DNA of 64,000 bases from Cymbidium sinense (GCA_021442155.1 CM038221.1:43471648-43535647), one strand, 5' to 3'. Shown: positions 1 through 12,724, counted from the stretch's first letter. Numbers and translations: made by a program. The notes: a model not told the origin generated them from the sequence alone.

Positions 1-1773
1 TGGTTTCAATTAATTTGGCTTAGATCAAGTTTGACACATTTTGGCACATTAGGTCAAAACGGGTCAACTTGGATCAAGTGGGCCAATTGGGCTAGGTTAT
101 GCTCAAATGTTGGCTCGGTAAAGTTGAAACATAGGTCATGAGTGAACTTGGATCAATGGTTTCAATCAATTTGGCCTATGGTGGATTTTGCTATGTTAGG
201 TTTCATTTTTGGTTAAGTGTTGACTTGGTCAACCCTTAGGTTTGACTTGGTTTGACCCAATTTGATTGATTGATCATCCCATGATGATTGTTGATCATGA
301 TGAGATAATCCAATTTGGTTAGGATCAAAGTTGGCTCATAAGAGTACTTTAGGTCACTTTGGGTCAAGTGAGCCTAAGTGGGCCAAATGGCTTGGTCAAA
401 GTTTGATTTGAAGTTGATTGATCTTGTATATGGACTTATGATTGAAATATAAATCCATTTACAAGTGATTTGAAGTCAAATGAATTTGGTCAATTTGAAA
501 ATTTCATATTCAAAGGAAGAATATGAAGGGTCTTGGGTTTGATTTTGATTTGGTTTTGATTGAATGATTGAGGTTTGATTTATATATGAGCTCATGATTG
601 TAGATTGATTGAACCAAAGAAAATCAAGAGTTTGGCTTGATTTGAAAGTGATTTGGCTAAGTTCAAGATTTTGACTTGAAAGGCTTAGATTTGATTTTGA
701 GTGGATTTGAGTTTGATCTTTGGAGTTGATTTTGATTGTTTGAATTTATATTTCATTTATATATGTGAATATAAATGAGAATATAAATTGATCATGAGAA
801 ATTTTCAAGAATTTGAAGTGGTTTAATCATGATTTGGGTTAAATCCATTAAAGGGAATTTAAAGGATTTAAGAGAATTTTTAATTTAAAATTTGATTTTT
901 GAATTGGATTTGATTGATTTATATTTATATTTCATTTATATATGAGAACATAAATGAGAATACAAATTGATTTTGAGAAAATCCCATGAGTTTGAAATGG
1001 TTTGATCAAAGTTTAGGTTAAATCCATTAATGGAAAATTAAAGGATTTAAGGGAATTTCAAGCATTTTAAATTTGAAATTTAATTTGAGGGCCTGATTTG
1101 ATTGATTTATATTTATATTTCATTTATATATGAGAATATAAATTAGAATATAAATAAGTTTTGAGAAAATTTCAAGGATTTGAATTGATTTGATCAAGGT
1201 TTAGGGTTGATTTTGGCTAAGTCCTTTAATGGAAAATTAAAGGGACTTAAGAAATTTGATTGGAATTTTGAATTTAATTTGATGGGTTTGAATTTATATT
1301 TCATTTATAAATGTGAATATAAATGAGAATATAAATCGATCATGAAAAAATCTCAAAGATTTGAGTGGGTTTTGAATTATGATTTTGGCTAAGTCCTTAA
1401 GGAAGGATTAAGGACTTAGGAATTTTTGATGGATTTTGATCATGGCTTTCAATCATAGATTTCAATCATGGGTTTCAATCATGAAATTTAATCATGGAAT
1501 TGATTTGAGTTTGAGAAAATCAAATAGAATTGATTTGGAGTTTGACTTGAAAGAAGTAAAGTGAGGAATGGTTTTAAGCTAAAGGGGAGATTTTCTTAAC
1601 ACCCCTAAGGCATGACCTATTCCTATGGCTAACTCTTCTAAGTCTTCTAGGGCTAAGGGAGTGTCCACCTAATCACTAGATGTGTCTTAAGACTAAGGAA
1701 CTCTTAAAGTCTAAGAGGAATTCTATGCCTAAGATGGAGGAATTGAGAGCTCATTCTAAAAATGAGGTCAACA
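1..1773 (-). repeat. 3' LTR of element A, clipped by window start
   Basis: This stretch aligns along its whole length with about 21,425-23,198 and with 33,750-35,706. Its right edge reads ...GAGGTCAACA, the reverse complement of the LTR start TGTTGACCTC. It holds part of the GGTCAA-rich U3 block (1-420) and four H1/H2 hairpin units (about 745-1,420). The left part of the LTR, including promoter, R and U5, lies outside the window, so the far target-site duplication cannot be checked. Confidence 0.85.
745..1420 (-). repeat. LTR hairpin tandem array, four units of about 180 bp (3' LTR copy)
   Basis: Each unit carries two inverted repeats. H1 is TTATATTTCATTTATAT facing ATATAAATGAGAATATAA across a loop of a few bases, near 745, 925, 1,108 and 1,285. 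H2 is best seen at 1,389-1,419, where CTAAGTCCTTAA and TTAAGGACTTAG are perfect 12-base arms around GGAAGGA. Other units carry TTAAATCC paired with GGATTTAA instead. The same array recurs in the other two LTR copies. Confidence 0.8.
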
Positions 1774-4568
1774 AAGCAATAGGTGTGTGTGACACAGGAA
1801 CACTGTATTGGTGTTGACTGAAATGATCAACAACAGTGAAAGATCACAAGCACTAACAAAAACTATATATCCCTAACCTAAGTAAAAGAGAGAATCTAGA
1901 ATTTTGTGCAATGTGGATCTACTTATGTCCAAGATATAAGAGAGAGGGAAGAAATACACTAAGGGATAGAGTGTGAACCTACCACTAGGGAAGCAGGTTC
2001 AAGTCATCTACAAGGAGATGAAAGGTTTGATTTGATATGAATCTCACTAGGAAGAGATCTCCACTGGGGGAGAGGATTAAATTTGTTTCAATTTTGTTTG
2101 GTATGAATTTTTAGGATGAACCCTATTGGTTTGCAATGAGTTATACTGAATTGGAGCCATGGAGGCTAAGACTAACTGATTTTAATCAAAGGGGTAGTCT
2201 AAGTCACATAGACTAACAGCCAAAGGGATGCCTTTCGATGCATCAATTGTACTAGAAGAAAGCATAGTAGACTTACATCCTCCAAGTAGAGGGTAATCTA
2301 TCAGCAAGGCAATAGATTGAACCCAACCTAGGGTTGACTATTGAGTGAATGCCCCTAGGGGACATAGATCAACTCGAAGATAGTCAAGATTGATTTCATT
2401 TTTAGTTTTATTTATTCTGATGATGATGGATCTCTTAGGTTTGTGATGAACTGCACTGAATAAGGGCCATGGAAGCCTAGACTTAACTCAGATTTATCAA
2501 TTCAAAGGGAGTAGTCTACCAACCACAAGGTAGGACTATCCAACCAAGGAGAAATGCCTTTTGGTATACAAATGGTCAAGTCTTAAGATGAAAGTACATG
2601 GACTCACATCTTCTAGAGACAAGAAGCCACTAGGGTGATTAATTGCTTTGGGCAACAAATCAAACCTGACTTGGGGCTGACTATTGAATGAATGTCATTG
2701 GGGGACTTAGATCAACTCAAAGATAGTCAAAGATTAATTTTCATTTTTTAGTTTAATTTTATTTTGATGGATTCTTTCAGTTTGTGATGGATCATACTAA
2801 GAAGGAGCTTATAGAAGCCTAGACCTATCTCAGATTTATTGAACCAAAAGGAGTAGCTTCCCGACCGATGGGAGAACTATCCAACCAAAGGAGTGTCTTT
2901 TGGTTTGCAATGATCAATTGAAGGGAAGAAAGCTCGGAGACTCACATCTTCCACTAAAAAAGACCACTGGGGTGATCAGTTGCTTTGGGTAATAAATCGA
3001 ACCCAACCTAGGGCTGCACGTCAGTTTGTGATAATCATGCTAGAAAGAATGCGTCATAGTATTATATCTTTCAAAGAAGAATGACTGTCGGGGTAACCTG
3101 TTTGTGGAAAATAAATTGAACCCGACCTAAGGACAACTATGGAGTGAGTACCGACCTGGGGATATATCTCAACTCAAATAGTCAGACAATTCTTATAGGG
3201 AGTTTTGCTGACATTGCCCTAAATATAGGATGCCTACTTGGGAGAAAGGGCCCTTTGGGAGCTTGAATCCTAATCCACAAGAGAAAATTTTGTTTGTTTG
3301 TTTTATCACGGACCCTGTTAATTTGCAAGGGATCAAACTGAGAAGGAGCTTATATCAGCCTAGACCTATCTCAAATTTACTCAACCAATGAAGAATCTAC
3401 GCATCCGCTAAATAGATTTTCCAACCATAAGGGTGGTTATTAGGAAAGGGGGACTGTCCAATCCAAAAGTAACCCGGGTAGTGTCTAAATGGGGTCACAA
3501 AGGACTTGATCCAAATAGAGTGCCCATAGGGGATGGGGCCAATAAGAGCTTAATCCAACACCCTGGATAAAATGACATGACTAGTCATAAATTCAATAGG
3601 TATTCGGTGTCCAACTCAAGGAGAAAGCACGACTCATATCTGCCAAGAGTGGTGTACTCACCGGGTGAGTCACTGTCAGCATAGCGAACATCAACCAACC
3701 TAAGGTGCCCATTGATTTGCAACAATCAGCCTAGGAAGAAAGCTCGGGGACTCACATCCTCTATATGACTGCTGGGATAGTCTATCTTCGGCTCGACAGG
3801 TGTTATCCAACCTAGGGCGACTACTGAGTGAATGTTGTTGGGAGACTTATATCAACTCAAAAGTAGTCAAGAGGAAAGGAGCCCTTGGTGGACTTATCCT
3901 AAACCTCAAATATACTCAACCTAGTTAGAACATGATGGCTAGTTCAAGAAGAAAGTATGGGGACTCACATCTTCTTAACAAAGTCAACATGAGGTACCTG
4001 GGCGTGAAGCATACCATACTAACAAGGTGCTTTTGGTTCAATGATCAAAAGAAAGCAGGGACTCACATCTTCCAACAATGACCATGGGTGACATACTAGC
4101 GAGGTAGTAGCATGTAGACCCAACCTAGAGCACTAATGAGTGAATGTGCTTGCTCCCACATCAAAATAGCTTGAGATAAAAGATTTGTGTTTATTATTGT
4201 TGTGTTAAAAGGAATAGGATTCCTCTGGGGGACTCTTACACCTTTAAAATAAACATGGAATTATGAAATGATGCCATGGATGACAACAAGAATTCCACTA
4301 AGAAAGGATGCCACTTGGGTTCTCTCACACCTAACTTAGTTATGCTAATCAAAATAGGATGCCTCCTTCTCTTACACCTATTCTAAAAGCATCGAGATTG
4401 TTTGTGTTGTGAAAGAGGGATAGATGCCAGGGGACTCTTACACCTACCCTAAACACACACGCATGGATTCAAGATAAGCAAACAACACTTCGAAAGAAGA
4501 GAAGATTTGATGAATGAAATCTGATTTTGTTATTTTTATTAATGAATTATTTTCAAACAAATTTTGTT
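1774..4568 (-). other. 3' untranslated region of element A with irregular tandem repeats
   Basis: There is no coding sequence between the integrase stop (4,569) and the 3' LTR (1,773). The stretch is filled with degenerate repeats. The words 'CAACCTAGGGYTGACTATTGAGTGAATG' (in parts), 'GACTCACATCTTCC' and 'GATCAACTCAAAGATAGTCAA' return near 2,330, 2,670, 3,000-3,120, 3,810 and 4,110, often about 300-350 bp apart. From 4,200 to 4,470 a shorter unit around 'GGATGCC...GACTCTTACACCTA' appears. A weak polypurine-tract counterpart abuts the LTR: the minus strand reads CCTATTGCTT before TGTTGACC, resembling the LARD tract with its G-run lost. Tandem repeats just upstream of the 3' LTR are known in Tat/Ogre elements. 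Confidence 0.65.
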
Positions 4569-5560
4569 TCACGGGTAATATTTCTTTAGATAGAGCCCAT
4601 TAATTAGAAGCGTCGAGTGTTCCCCTTTATAATCAATAAGCTGATAAGATCCTCCTTAGTAGGCCTTCTCTATGACATAGGGGCCTTCCCAAGTGGGTTC
4701 AAACTTGCCTCTCATCTTTCAGGGCAATAATTGGTCTCTGGACTAAATAAGTTCTCCTACTCAAAGACCTAGGGCAACCAGCTTGTTGTGAGCTTGAATC
4801 ATTTTGGCCTTGTACATAACTGAGGTTTTAGCACCATAGTGACTCTCCAAACCTTGAGCTCTTCTAACCCAACTTTGCATTCTCTCTATGTGATCTTGTT
4901 ACCCAATGCTATCCTTAGTGATGGGAGTTGAACTTCTAAGGAAGAATGACTTCACCCATACACTAAGGAAAATGGGGGCCGAGTTGGAGTTGGTATGTGT
5001 GAGGCCCACAAGGCTTCAACCAACGCTGCCCACAATCTTGTCATCAAGAGTCTCTTCAAGATATGATGAGAGTTTTGTTGAATGCTTTGCTAAACCATTA
5101 GCCTGGGTAGATGGTGGAGTATCTCCAATCTATACTGTGTTCTAGCAAAAACTATTGATCTTCATGCTTTTGAATGCAATACCATTATCATATAATTCAT
5201 CGAGGCACCCAAACCTATATATGATATGGTTCTGAAAATATGAAGGTGACCTCTCGAGTGGGATGGCTTCCCCACTTGGAAAAAATAGTCGGTAGCTAAG
5301 ATGAATCGATGCCCTTGGAAGAGGATCGATCAACCTACAATGTCGCACCAACACTCAAATGGCCATGAAGCCAAAGTAGGGTGTAGAATGTTGTGGTTGG
5401 TGGAGGACCACACCATGCACCTAACATTGATGGCATCTCCTACCATCTATACATGTGATCATAGAAGGCCGTATCCAAGTATTTGATCTTCGACTCTTCA
5501 TTTTGGACCGATGATGCTCCACATAGACCGAATGTACCATAAATGCCATGGGCTTCATGT
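4569..5560 (-). pseudogene. Element A integrase domain, broken
   Basis: The minus strand encodes a retroviral-type integrase that would insert element cDNA into chromosomes. Visible pieces, spread over frames, are a degenerate zinc-binding region (about 5,400-5,560), the first core Asp in ATDYF (about 5,280, off frame from its surroundings), the second core Asp in DNGIAFKS (about 5,180), and a C-terminal GPY-like stretch FEPTWEGPYVIEKAY (about 4,650-4,690). The last residues before the TGA read LKKYYP, typical of Tat polyproteins. The third catalytic residue is lost: the expected Glu is Lys (GLAKHST, codon at 5,085-5,087). With the frameshifts this makes the domain non-functional. Confidence 0.8.
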
Positions 5561-5779
5561 TTGTCTAAACAACGTAACCACATTTGGTCAAAGGACCGAT
5601 AGGGTGCCATCAAGAAAGAGCTCTATTTCACTTGATGGGCTTGAGATTTCTCGAGTTTATTCAAGTAATCTATGAATGGTTCCACCTCCTTGTCCATGTT
5701 GGCAACGACAACCTCCCCTTCAAGAGAAAGTCTCTCGATGAGTTCTAAATCAATAAGGGATAAGACTTATCTATTTTAG

Positions 5780-6230
5780 ACCCTTATTAAAATGGACTCA
5801 TCTTCCACATGCCAACTCTTGGCAAGTTTGCCAAGGCATCCGCTATGTATTCTCTACTGGGAACCTTGATGGTAACTTCAAGAATCTGGGCCAACTTCAT
5901 GGTATACTCGTAGTAATGATGAAGTTTGGGCTTGAGGACTGGTAAGACAAATCTAGTTGATGACCAACTGAGAATCTCCAAAGATGTTGATGCTCTTGGC
6001 ATTGATAGTGATGGCTAACTCCAAACTGATAATCAAAGTCTCATACTCAGCTTCATTATTGGTGTAGGGGTTGGAAAGATAGTATGAGAATCTTATCATA
6101 TCGTGGTTTGGAGTTAGAAGAACTATTCCTACCCCTGCCTTTCCTGAGAGAATAGATCATGGTGCTTCACCTTTAAGAAAAGAAGCACCATCAAAATACA
6201 TCTCCATCGGTTGCCTCCCTAAGTTCATGA
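5780..6230 (-). pseudogene. Element A second RNase H (archaeal-type aRH), broken
   Basis: Between the RT-RNase H block and the integrase lies an RNase H-like fold reading, in pieces, MYFDGAS at the start (about 6,210), TNNEAEYE in the middle (about 6,050), FGDSQLVINQ (about 5,970) and YIADALANL near the end (about 5,830). These are the conserved acidic segments of an RNase H. A second RNase H between the RT-linked RNase H and the integrase is a recognised mark of the Tat lineage, including Ogre. In the family it would help degrade the RNA strand during cDNA synthesis. At least one stop and a frameshift interrupt it here. Confidence 0.72.
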
Positions 6231-6269
6231 TTTATTTCATCGGGAGATTGTCATCAAGCAAAGAATCGA

Positions 6270-7500
6270 AGAAGTGGTGTGTGCTAAGAAATCTAGTGCT
6301 ATCCTTTACCGCATGGAGGGGTACAAATGTGATATCAAACTAGAGTATCATGGACCAATGAGCCAAACATCAAAAGTGTTGGTCATGTGAGAACTACTGG
6401 ATTGGTTCTAGAGATCAAGTTCACCTTATGAGAAGCATGTAGTCGTAGCTCGAGATGCAAAGATCAAAGCTAGGCAATGTTTCACAATAGGTGGATAGTT
6501 TGTTTCAGAAGGGATCAGACGATGGTTGAGGTAGTAGAGTGCTCTCCTTCCCCTCATCGTTGGCTTGGGCCAACAGAGCGCTGAGAGAGTCTAATGTAGT
6601 AGTAAAGGATCAAACCTAGATAGGGTTGTAGAATTGGCTTCACCAAGTACTCTTTGATGTCTTCGAATGCATGCTGGCACTTGTCATCCCACTTGAACTT
6701 GGCATCCTTTTTGATAAGTACTGAAAATAATTTGCATCTCCCTGATAAGTTTGAGATAAAGCATCTTAGATATGCCAACCATCCTTAAAAGGATCTGTGT
6801 TGAGTTAAATTCTTAGGAGATGACATTTCTAAGATAGCTTTAATATTTTTAGGATCTATTTCTATTCCCTGGTGTCAAACAACAAACCCAAGGAATTTCC
6901 CTAGAGTGACTCTGAATGCACACTTCAGGGGATTCATCTTAAGGTTATATTATCTTAACCATTCAAAAACTACTCTCAAGTCAAAGAGATGGTCTTCCTT
7001 TTCTAAGCTTTTGACTACTAGATCATCAACATAGCACTCAACCTGATGATGGATGAGTTCATTGAAGATCTGAGTCATGGCCCATTGGTATGTAGCACCA
7101 ACATTTTTAAAGCCAAAAAGCATGACCCTATAATAGAAGATTTTGATCGGGGTTTGAAAACTAGTGTTTCTTCCATCTTCAGGAGACATCTTGATTTAGT
7201 TATAGCCAGATGACCCATCCATGAAAGAGAAGACTGCATGAGATGAGGCAAATGTCCACCATTAATTCTAGTATAAGAAGAGGAAACTCATCCTTAGGGC
7301 ATGCCTTGTTTAGGTCCCTAAAATCGATGCAAATGTAAATTTGGCCATTCTTCTTCTTAATTGAGATGCCACTAGCTAACCAAGTAGGATATATTTTTTC
7401 CCTGATGAAACCATCATCGATAAGTTTTTGACTTCAAAAATGACCTATTGTTCAATTTCTAATCGCATGTGTCTAGGATCTTGCTTAATAGGGGTAATGT
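6270..7500 (-). pseudogene. Element A reverse transcriptase and RNase H, broken
   Basis: The RT domain is the best-preserved coding piece. In minus-strand order there are degenerate fingers (about 7,300-7,500), FSFMDGSSGYN (about 7,200), RVMLFGFKNVGATYQ (about 7,100), the catalytic YVDDLVVKS (YVDD codons 7,022-7,033), and the thumb and connection with KCAFRVTLGKFLGF (about 6,900). It runs into the RNase H start FKWDDKCQHAFEDIKEYL (about 6,640-6,700). Downstream RNase H sequence is badly decayed and full of stops to about 6,270. RT copies element RNA into cDNA in cytoplasmic particles. The motif set is of the Athila/Tat type. The catalytic DD is intact but stops and frameshifts break the polyprotein. 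Confidence 0.85.
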
Positions 7501-7509
7501 TAGGTTCTA

Positions 7510-8760
7510 TTGCTAGCTTGTGGACTGCAACATCAGAAGATAATTTGAGCATTTCTTCATAACTCCATGCAGCGTCTTTAAACTTCGGAATAACTAACTA
7601 AGTCATTGGTTTCTTCTTCATTCCAAAATGATGTATATCGGTGAGGATTTTCTTTTATCGAGGTTAATTTCTTTTAACTTATCGATTATTGAATGAATCT
7701 CCTCTTCAAATTTTGACAGTGCCTCTTTGACTTGGAGATCATCTGGATCATCTAAAGTTTCTAAACACACATCCTCATGAGAGTTGGGGATGTATGAGAA
7801 GAACCTATCAATTCCAAATGGTTGGTAACTAGGCAATAATCTAATCTTCATCGATTGGACCCTTATCGAATCTTCTTGATTGTGCTTCCTGCTGTATTGT
7901 TCCATAATTTTTTAGTATTGACTGTACTTGGACCAAGTGTGAGGAACTAAACCTTTGTATAAGATTTTGAACACAAGGTGAGTAAAAGTCAAAGGTAATT
8001 CCATTAATTCTTTAAAGTATCTTCCTCAAGTCTACATCGAGCTTTGAACTTGAGGATGATGATGAAAAAAGAACTCTTCTACTTCATGTCCTTTGGAAGA
8101 CTTAGGGACTTCCTTAACTACTAAACCTTCAACTTTGAGATATAAGTGAGGTAAGAGCTAAGGTTCCCAACTCTAATAGTTTCACATAAACTAGATTGAA
8201 TACTTTGCTTTGCTTGGAGGCTAGTCTTCATGTTGGATCAAAAGTCACCTCAATGGAACCCAGAGAGGGGTTGGGGTATACTAATCACATTAGACTCATC
8301 CTCAGCTGGATTCCAAGTCTGTGAATAGTAGGGGTACTCCATGAGTGGAACACGACCTCTATTGGTGAAGGCCAACTAGGGTCTTCCTCTAGAACTGCCT
8401 CTATTTATGCCTCTACCTCTACCCGGTGGAGGTTGAGCCATCCTACCCATAAGTCCATATGATGGAATGAACTGTGGGTGGAATGTGATATGCGGATCCA
8501 CTTTTTCTCCAATTCTCCTTTCTTGTGTACTTGGACTTTCCTTTTTCTTTTCATTTTCTTTTATCTTTTCTTTTGCTTCATTTTCTTTTGCTTTTGCATT
8601 TGCATTTGAATTTTGTCCAAGTTCATGAGAAAAGGTGTTTTGAGAAAGATACCAGGAAGCATCCTCATAAATCTCAACTCTCTGAGAATGGCTTTTCATC
8701 TTGACGTATTCAATTCCATCTTTTTTAACTTGATGCATGAAGGGAGGATGGAAAGATCTT
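7510..8760 (-). pseudogene. Element A linker between protease and RT
   Basis: Two open stretches remain. At 8,376-8,786 the frame continues from the protease end into a Lys/Glu/Asn-rich low-complexity segment and finishes in a Pro-Gly-Arg-rich tail (QPPPGRGRG, SSRGRP). At 7,618-7,905 an acidic stretch (LDDPDDLQVKEAL, then a coiled segment rich in Glu, Lys and Ile) resembles the spacer that precedes RT in Tat polyproteins. No separate enzymatic function is visible. These are pieces of one decayed polyprotein rather than independent genes. Confidence 0.6.
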
Positions 8761-9010
8761 GTTATGATGTATCCAAGGCCTACCAAGCAAAGCTGAATGA
8801 AGTATTCTCAATGATGTAGAACTTGGCTTGATCTTTCATCATCTCCAATGGTAACACTATAGAACCTAAAAGCTCCTTGATCATTGAATCCTCTCAACAT
8901 CATCATATATCTTCGGAGAGTAGAGATGTCAATCTTCAAATAGGCAAGGGTCTTTAGACTCATAATGTTTATTGATGCACCTGAATCCATGAGAACCACG
9001 GCGTCTTGTC
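8760..9010 (-). pseudogene. Element A aspartic protease, broken
   Basis: The segment starts VLMDSGASINIMS; the catalytic DSGAS is encoded at 8,973-8,987. It is a retropepsin-like protease that would cleave the Gag-Pol polyprotein. A region resembling the flap and the C-terminal LLGRP-type motif follows, but only after a frameshift near 8,810-8,830, so the domain is split between two frames. It lies between gag and RT, as in Ty3/gypsy elements. The catalytic Asp is kept, but the reading frame is not. Confidence 0.75.
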
Positions 9011-10040
9011 CATGTCATGTAATGTATGGGGATGGTTGTGCTCCAAGTCCCAGTAGAAGGTCTTCATCATGAAGGTGATCCCTTGGGCTTCTTTTGCATA
9101 GTGTGCTTCCTCTATAGCGGTGCTAAGCATATTTAGATCAAGGAGGCCTTGATTAGTGATTCCCTCATCTCTCTGGATAAGACAAGGGCATCATATATGC
9201 TTAGCTTAGATGGTAACTTTCTTAGATGAGAAAGGGCGTTGTAGTCTACCTTGTGATCTCTTCAAAGCATATCCAAGGGTGGAGCATCTGTGGAAGGGCT
9301 TCTCGATCCAATGACTTGTTTCCTATCTAGAGGTGCTGCCCTAGGAGGTAGAACCTTGCCACTAGGAGGTTGACTTGTAATCTCACGAGGCAAGGTGGTG
9401 GCAAGTTCTACACTTGCTCACCTACTGACTTCTCCTATGGGACTCTCTGGATGATTCCAAGTCTATCTCAAGAGGTGAACCCGTAGTATTTGAGTTGGAA
9501 AGTCAACTCACGAATCAGAAGAAAGATCAATTGTTATAGTTATTTGACTTGAAGAGTTATCATTAGGAATAGAAGAAGATAACTCATTAGAATGACAGAT
9601 GTAATTCAAATCTTTATTCTTCAATTTCTTGGAAGTATTTGGAGGTACAAAGTAGAAGTCAAGTAGAGTGTGAGTGGAGTAAGGGATTTGATGCCCTTGA
9701 TACAAGAGTTCTATTAGTAGAAGAAATAAAAGAAATGGAATGGTAGAAGTCACCTGTGGCTGGCGGGAGGACGACATTGTGCTAAAGCTATCCCAACCAA
9801 CTCTTTGTTGAGCTCCCACTTTCTAGAGTTGGCTTGGCAACTTACAAACCTTCCTTGGATGTTGGAGGTTTGAGTGACTCAGACCAAGAAAAGCTTCTTG
9901 ATCTTTGAATTATTTTCTTAGATTTTAGACAAAGAAATGTCCCAACCTTCTTTGGTTTTAGTAGGATCACTTGTATCCCCAAGGATTATCCTAATGGAAC
10001 TAGAAGGTTATTCCACAAGGTATTCCTTTGGGATAACTAC
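9010..10040 (-). pseudogene. Decayed gag-protease spacer of element A
   Basis: By position this joins gag to the protease. A 103-codon open stretch at 9,508-9,819 contains a Leu-rich run and a Ser-rich end but no domain I recognise. Gly-rich and low-complexity codons elsewhere suggest a spacer. Stops occur in all frames. Confidence 0.4.
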
Positions 10041-10960
10041 AGCATCAATCTTGAAACTGTGTTCAAGCCAATCCTTGAATGTAAAACAATCCTCCAAAAT
10101 GTGGCCTAGTATACGATGGCAGGAGCAAAAGTTTGGATCATGAATTTTGCTTACTTCCTTCAGTCTCCTAGGCTCAAGTAGCTAAAAATCAAGTTTCTTT
10201 AAGAGATTCTTAAAGATTTTCCTGATTACCTCTCTCTTAAAAGAATAAGGTTTATTTAACTTATCTAATAGAGTAGGTGGACCATAGCTACCTGGCGGTG
10301 GATATGCATCTGTTCTTTGGTGGTGGTATGGTAGGCGGTGGATCTTTGATGGAGGCTGGAATGGCGCCTGGTGGCAAAAAGGAGGTGGAGGCTTGAGGTC
10401 ATGGTCACTCGGTGATCTCTAGTGCTTCCCCTTCAGCACTTCTTTAGGTTTCTTCTCATAAACCTTTGGATTTCTTCTTTGGCAAGTGATCTAAAAAGCT
10501 ATTTGGCCTCTCCTTGTAGACTAGCCCTTGTTGATTAGCTTCTCAATATGTTTTATGGTGAAGCCCTTAAGCATGAAGGTGACCATGGATATTCTTCAAG
10601 AGAATCTCAATGGCATGTTGTTGTTAGTTCACACTTCATACTTATGTTACGCCATCAAAAAATATAATCAATAAGTGATTCATCAGAGTGTTGTTGGGCT
10701 ACAATGAGATCACCTACAGTAACCCTTTATTGAGCTCCAACAAATCTCTTAATGAAGAGTTGCTCTAACTCAGCAAATGTCTTAACTGAATTGTTGGGTA
10801 GTTTAGTATACCAATCAAAAGCGATACCCACTAGGCTCGATAAAGAGTCTAAAAGTAAAGCATCGCTACCACACGCATTGCAACAAGCGGCTCAGTGAGC
10901 TATATCTTGGGTTCCCAACCATCAAAGCTCTTGAAGGAAGGAGGCCCTTGGGATCTTGGA
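10040..10960 (-). pseudogene. Element A gag core and zinc-knuckle-like motif, broken
   Basis: Reading the minus strand from about 10,960, capsid-type sequence appears as ELEQLFIKRFVGAQ (10,730-10,772), then VTVGDLIVAQQHSDES (10,675-10,722) and a following segment matching the plant retrotransposon gag pattern of helix, R-V linker and Y-I-x-x-W-R. Farther on, about 10,055-10,135, is FCSCHRILGHILEDCFTF, a degenerate Cys-His motif of the CxxHR..GH....C type seen at the gag end of Tat-like elements. Gag would form the cytoplasmic particle that packages element RNA. Several stops and at least one frameshift interrupt it. Confidence 0.68.
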
Positions 10961-12724
10961 TAACATCAATTCCTGGGTAGGGTCTACCCTTTGGGCGATG
11001 ATCCTCCGGCTTGAGCCAAAGCTTCCTTCACTACTCAACCATGGATTTTAGATCTTTTCATGTATGGAGGTACTTTCCACTACCTTCTATATAGACTAGT
11101 GCTACCTTGCTCAATGGAGGTAGAGTCTTAACGGATCTAAGACATGCACTAGTTGGTACTGACATCGTACTAGGATGAAATGGAACTTGCTTACGAAACC
11201 GACATTCACGCCAACAAGTCCATGCTGTATGCCATCCTACCAATCTTTCTCACTTGCCTTAAGAGGGAGGTGGTAATTGTCTTGATCCACCTCATCACCT
11301 TCCACATTGTTCCTAGAGAACCTTCAATCATACATCATTTGAATCTCCCCATCAAGTCATCTTCATTCAGCGGCTCTTTCTTCATCGAACCATGCATACC
11401 CTAAGATCTCCTTTTCTCCATAAAATAAATGTGCAACTATCTCATCTAAGGATCGATCTAACTTTCATAAACGACTTGGGTTACCGGTTATGTCGCTATC
11501 ATGAAACCTTGTTGACACACCGAAAATCACTCAAGATTACTCTTTGAAGAATAATAATCTTCCGTACTGGATGGAAGGATGCTTGGGGAATACTACACCC
11601 ATATTAGGCATGAGAATATCTCGTGAAATCACCATCGCATCCGGTGAATGTGGAAGTTGGAAATACCATACTGAATCTGCTTGGGCTTTCTCTCCGATGT
11701 GCCTTCATGGCCTTGGATGGAATGGGTGATCTTGGAACACACTTGCGATGGCATGGGTAGAGTGATGAGGAGACACCGACTCTGTACATGGTACCCTCTT
11801 ATGATGGTGGTCCCGTGAGGAGGATACTATCGGTATGATGGTAGCCTTGGAGAAGAATCAACCAAGCGTGGCGACTACTGACCTGCTCTCACCTAGTGAT
11901 ATATGATGTATGGGCCTCACGAGCCTCTCTATGATCTACTCCCTACGCTGAGGATAGATCATCAAGCGAGTACGACTCGTGTATGTGCTCCTTTGCATGT
12001 AGAACAAAGCAGGCGTCGACCTCTACTAGAAATTATCTGTAGATGCACGGAGGAGCGATGAATCCTCAGCATCCTCTTTATCGATCACGAGAGGATGAAA
12101 CTAGTTTTGTAACCAATGGTGATGTGATCATAGAGACTCATCCATGACACACTGCCTCAAGCTCTCTAGCTATTCTAGTATATAATCGTTTGACCATACG
12201 ATTCTTATTTTGTCAGTGGGGTGGGGGAGAGGAGTGTGAGCTAGACCCATACTCAAATGTAGGAGGCAAGCCGAAACCAGAGCCTTACCCTTGAGGGTAT
12301 AGATGATAGGGTGCGCACCAGCAACATGTGCAACTTGAGGATGAATACCATGGAACGGCTGCGGTGAAACCAAAGGGTGTGCGCCATAGCTTTCTCTTCG
12401 TGAGATACATCACGAATCGAGGTAAGTTACCACGATGACCGACTACGCACGGCCACCCTCTTCCTGTGAGGGAATTCCCTCACAAGTGATCTTGGCCCCC
12501 TCAAATCCATGGCCAAAGTGGATCAAATGGGTGTGATCCAAACGAGGGAAGTCAGCCTGATCCAAGATTAAGTCCATGTCGTGAGGGAAGATAAAGACAA
12601 ATTTTTTGATCTGCCATTTACTTGGCGAAACTAAAGCGAAGTACACTAACTGAAATAAATTTGCAATGAGAAATGAACTTGCATCAATTTTCTATCTCCA
12701 TAGATTTTGAATTTTTGAATTTTG
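10961..12724 (-). other. Region upstream of gag in element A, unresolved
   Basis: This is less AT-rich than its surroundings and has only short open stretches (at most 74 codons). By position it should hold the N-terminal part of gag or the end of the leader. I see no convincing domain, splice signal or RNA gene. Confidence 0.4.

Noticed and set aside
6790..7500. Endogenous pararetrovirus as source of the RT
   Set aside because: An integrase, a second RNase H, long LTRs and a primer binding site of Tat type surround it, and no movement or coat protein is seen.
9508..9819. 103-codon membrane-protein-like frame
   Set aside because: It lies on the coding strand between gag and protease of element A and its Leu-rich run is not supported by any start or family; better seen as a polyprotein remnant or chance.
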